Below, one piece after another: positions 61,910-64,000 of a DNA stretch of 64,000 nucleotides. Origin of the DNA: Bacteroides pyogenes DSM 20611 = JCM 6294 (lineage in GTDB: Bacteria; Bacteroidota; Bacteroidia; Bacteroidales; Bacteroidaceae); contig NZ_ATZH01000013.1 in the NCBI RefSeq assembly GCF_000428105.1, positions 45,715 to 109,714 of the forward strand. Direction: 5' to 3'. The translations under genes were made by a program, and so were the position numbers. The notes beneath the pieces were generated by a model. That model worked only from the letters and a program-made list of their open reading frames with translations. It had not been told where the DNA came from and did no database searches. Each line of letters starts with the position of its first letter. The first letter of the stretch is position 1.

Positions 61910-63121
61910 GTACCCCCTCTGAGATTTCCGGAGTTTACAGAGAAGTGGGAGAAATATAAAGTTTCAGACTTATTGGATTTTTATTCAACCAACTCTCTTA
62001 GTTGGGAACAGCTTGAATACGGTACTGAAGAAATTTTGAATCTGCATTATGGACTTATTCATGTTGGTCTTCCCACCATGGTAGATTTGTCAAAAGATAA
62101 ATTGCCAAATATCAAATACGGAAATAACCCCAAGAATTATGAACTCTGCAAAGAGGGTGATATTGCTTTTGCTGATGCTTCAGAAGATACTAATGAAGTG
62201 GCAAAAACTATTGAGTTCTGTAATTTGGATGGGAAAGATGTTATTTGTGGCTTACACACTATTCATGGACGAGACAATAAGGATATAACTGGTGTAGGAT
62301 TCAAGGGATATGCTTTTTCTTCTACTGCATTTCATAACCAAATAAGATGCATTGCCCAAGGAACAAAGATTTATTCTATCAGTACAAAGAATTTTTCAGA
62401 ATGCTATATTGGCATACCTTCTAAGGATGAACAAGCCAAGATTGCCTCTTTACTAGGTCTTATTGATGAGCGCATCGCTACCCAAAACAAAATCATTGAT
62501 AGACTGGAATCCTTAATTAGGGGAATTAATCAATATGCATTCACAAGCAAAGGTGTCAATTACAAATTGGAAGAACTTTGCGAAATTAGAAGCGGTTACT
62601 CTGGTAATCAACTTACGTCAAAGAATGGTTTAAAGGTATCTCGTATAGAAACAATTTCAGGACATAAGGTCAACATGGAACGTGTAGGATATGTCGCTCC
62701 TTTTGAATCTTCAGGCAATTACAGACTGCAAATTGGGGACATTTTATTCAGCAATATAAATAGCGTTGAATATATTGGTAATACAGCATTCATTGATAAA
62801 GATTATAACCTGTATCATGGAATGAATCTACTTAGATTGACACCTAACAAAAAGGTAGTTATGCCATTCTATTTGTACTTGCTGCTGAATACGAATAGGA
62901 TGCTCAATCACTTTAAGACAGTCTGTAACAAAGCGGTATCACAGGCAAGCATAAATCAAACAGAATTGGGGAAGACGGTTATTCGGATTCCAGACTTAAA
63001 GGCTCAGAAACAAATATGTGAGTTGTTCCAAGCATTGTATGCAAAATTAGAATCAGAGAGTTATGCTATTTCACTTTTACAAAATCAAAAACAGCATCTG
63101 CTTCGCCAAATGTTCATATAA
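61910..63121 (+). pseudogene. hsdS: Silent hsdS cassette (type I restriction specificity subunit, no start codon)
   Basis: The reading frame is open from 61862 but has no ATG/GTG start at its homologous beginning; similarity starts at VPPLRFPEFTEKWEKYKV (61910 on), a stretch normally 10-20 residues inside HsdS. It contains two target-recognition domains (about residues 20-165 and 210-360) separated by the central conserved helix (KDEQAKIASLLGLIDERIA) and ends LRQMFI. With no promoter or start it should be silent until recombined onto an expressed 5' end. A TTG at 61973 is unlikely to be a real start because it cuts into the conserved region. Confidence 0.82.
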
Positions 63122-63749
63122 ACATCTGGCGGAGCAAATATTGCTTCTGTTTGTGATATTCTTGTAGTATGTTTTGCACGTGTTTCATCTTGTCGCTCAA
63201 GGAACGCAATAACTTTGAAATCAGCAATAATTGATTAGAATCTATAGGCATAGGAACTCTATTTTCCAAGAAACGTTGATTTGTTATATTGATGGTGTTC
63301 TTTGCTCCTTTCTGGATCAGTGAATGCAAATAGTTATGTGTATTTATTTCACTCATAAAATATTCATGAAGATATACTCCGATTGCAAGACTATTGGGTA
63401 CATAAACACCATACAATGGTGAAACCGCAACACTTTCATGATTAAGACTTTGCTTTACAATGCCATAAGGAAATGATCCAGTAGGACTTTTGGTATAAAC
63501 TAAGTCTCCATAATGCACTACATTATATTTAGATGTATCTTTGGCTGAAAATGAACGTCCGAGGTAATCTACTTGATTGATAACACCTTGACTGACAGAA
63601 ACAGAAAATACTTGATACAAGTTAGAATTGCGTTCATTTCTTTCTGTGAGAATATCACTTAGAAACACTTTCTTCCAAGTACCTCTTTTTAACCCTTGCT
63701 TTTGCAACTCAACGTAAGCCTCCGGTAAAGTACGTATTGCAAAATACAA
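63114..63749 (-). pseudogene. hsdS: Truncated hsdS cassette, opposite orientation
   Basis: It encodes a single target-recognition domain and the C-terminal helix (LSDKMKHVQNILQEYHKQKQ), ending LLRQMFI like its neighbour, with which it converges and overlaps by eight bases. The 5' half, the first recognition domain, is missing; the frame begins just inside a TTG next to the IS66-related sequence. Most simply this is the 3' half of an hsdS gene separated from its start by the insertion. If hsdM lies to the right of the window this was probably the expressed copy. Confidence 0.75.
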
Positions 63750-63752
63750 AAA

Positions 63753-63806
63753 ATTAGTCCCGACTGGGCACGATTCGTTCAGATTCGCCTCCGAGTCGGG
63801 ACTAAT
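63753..63806 (-). terminator. Terminator at the end of the IS66-family transposase gene
   Basis: ATTAGTCCCGACT (63753-63765) pairs exactly with AGTCGGGACTAAT (63794-63806). Read leftward the stem is followed by TTTTTTG, so it can end transcription leaving the insertion element, or be part of the element's terminal structure. Confidence 0.6.
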
Positions 63807-63839
63807 AGCATCAAATTATATCAATTCGGAACAGATTTG

Positions 63840-64000
63840 TTATGATTTCACCCAGTTCCGTGGAAGAAGTTCTGTCATATCCTTTTTATCCCTTTCATAA
63901 TACGGTATTTTCCTCAGTACGTCCTCCATCCACACTCTAGGGTCAACTCCGGCAGACTTGCAGGTCCCGATAAGGGAATATACAATGGCCGCTCTGTATG
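63840..64000 (-). mobile_element. IS66-family transposase, C-terminal fragment (runs off the right edge)
   Basis: Reading leftward from the edge, an open frame gives AAIVYSLIGTCKSAG, then VDPRVWMEDVLRKIPYY, then a stop after LLPRNWVKS (TAA at 63842-63840). This is the conserved C-terminal end of IS66-type transposases. About 50 codons are visible; the remaining gene lies to the right. Between its stop and the truncated hsdS are about 90 bases that must include the end of the element; I cannot fix the exact terminal repeat or target duplication. Confidence 0.88.

Noticed and set aside
61973..63121. Intact hsdS starting at the TTG at 61973
   Set aside because: HsdS homology continues upstream to 61910 in the same frame without any usual start codon, so the TTG is internal and the cassette is start-less.

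Overview
The window looks like a chromosomal segment of a gut Bacteroidales bacterium, most likely Bacteroides or a close relative. The evidence is two SusC/SusD pairs, an ECF sigma/FecR pair feeding a SusC that carries an STN domain, a fused MurF-alanine racemase, a GSCFA protein, many lipoproteins, and repeated matches to the Bacteroides promoter (-7 TAnnTTTG, -33 TTTG) instead of an E. coli-type promoter. I saw no rRNA, tRNA or CRISPR array. I cannot name the species.

Layout. 1-60: 5' end of a leftward lipoprotein gene. 153-3118: menA (menaquinone) converging on rfbB-rfbA (dTDP-sugar synthesis). 3538-14836: a complete signal-controlled glycan/glycoprotein utilisation locus: ECF sigma factor, FecR-type anti-sigma, STN-SusC, SusD, a discoidin-like surface lipoprotein and an M60 peptidase with BACON and CBM32 modules, resembling mucin-targeting loci. 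15236-22438 (leftward): a beta-barrel protein gene, then a compact operon of a LolA-like carrier, two FtsX/MacB permeases, a LolD-like ATPase, an outer-membrane barrel and an alpha/beta-hydrolase lipoprotein; together they look like an uncharacterised lipid or lipoprotein trafficking system. 23095-28532: phosphate functions (phosphoesterase, polyphosphate kinase, Pit transporter with a PhoU-like tail) and a lone response regulator. 28645-30282: ABC-F protein. 30515-36687: His-rich small protein plus heavy-metal RND efflux system. 37401-39777: a lone EIIC-type transporter and a KduI isomerase that carries a signal peptide. 40003-40072: candidate small RNA. 40170-44552: tatA-tatC and a Dna2-like nuclease-helicase. 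44645-48093: GSCFA protein and MurF-Alr. 48637-53909: an orphan SusC/SusD pair. 54484-60139: an envelope operon (thioredoxin-like protein, DUF6029-like barrel, duplicated Omp28-like lipoprotein, metzincin-like lipoprotein whose third zinc-ligand position is Tyr). 60256-60729: HU-like protein. 60893-64000: tyrosine recombinase next to two start-less or truncated hsdS cassettes in opposite orientations, with an IS66-family transposase end at the right edge: a type I restriction specificity-switching locus, apparently damaged by the insertion.

Non-coding structure is rich. Two intergenic tandem arrays (21-bp and 22-bp period) each end in a hairpin whose 5' arm is the repeat core. Five G/C homopolymer runs of 8-11 bases fall in or near regulatory and surface genes. 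One stem-loop motif occurs twice with different but still complementary stems. A 16-bp palindrome sits inside the EIIC/kduI promoter. Family assignments come from reading motifs and architecture by eye; no database search was run.
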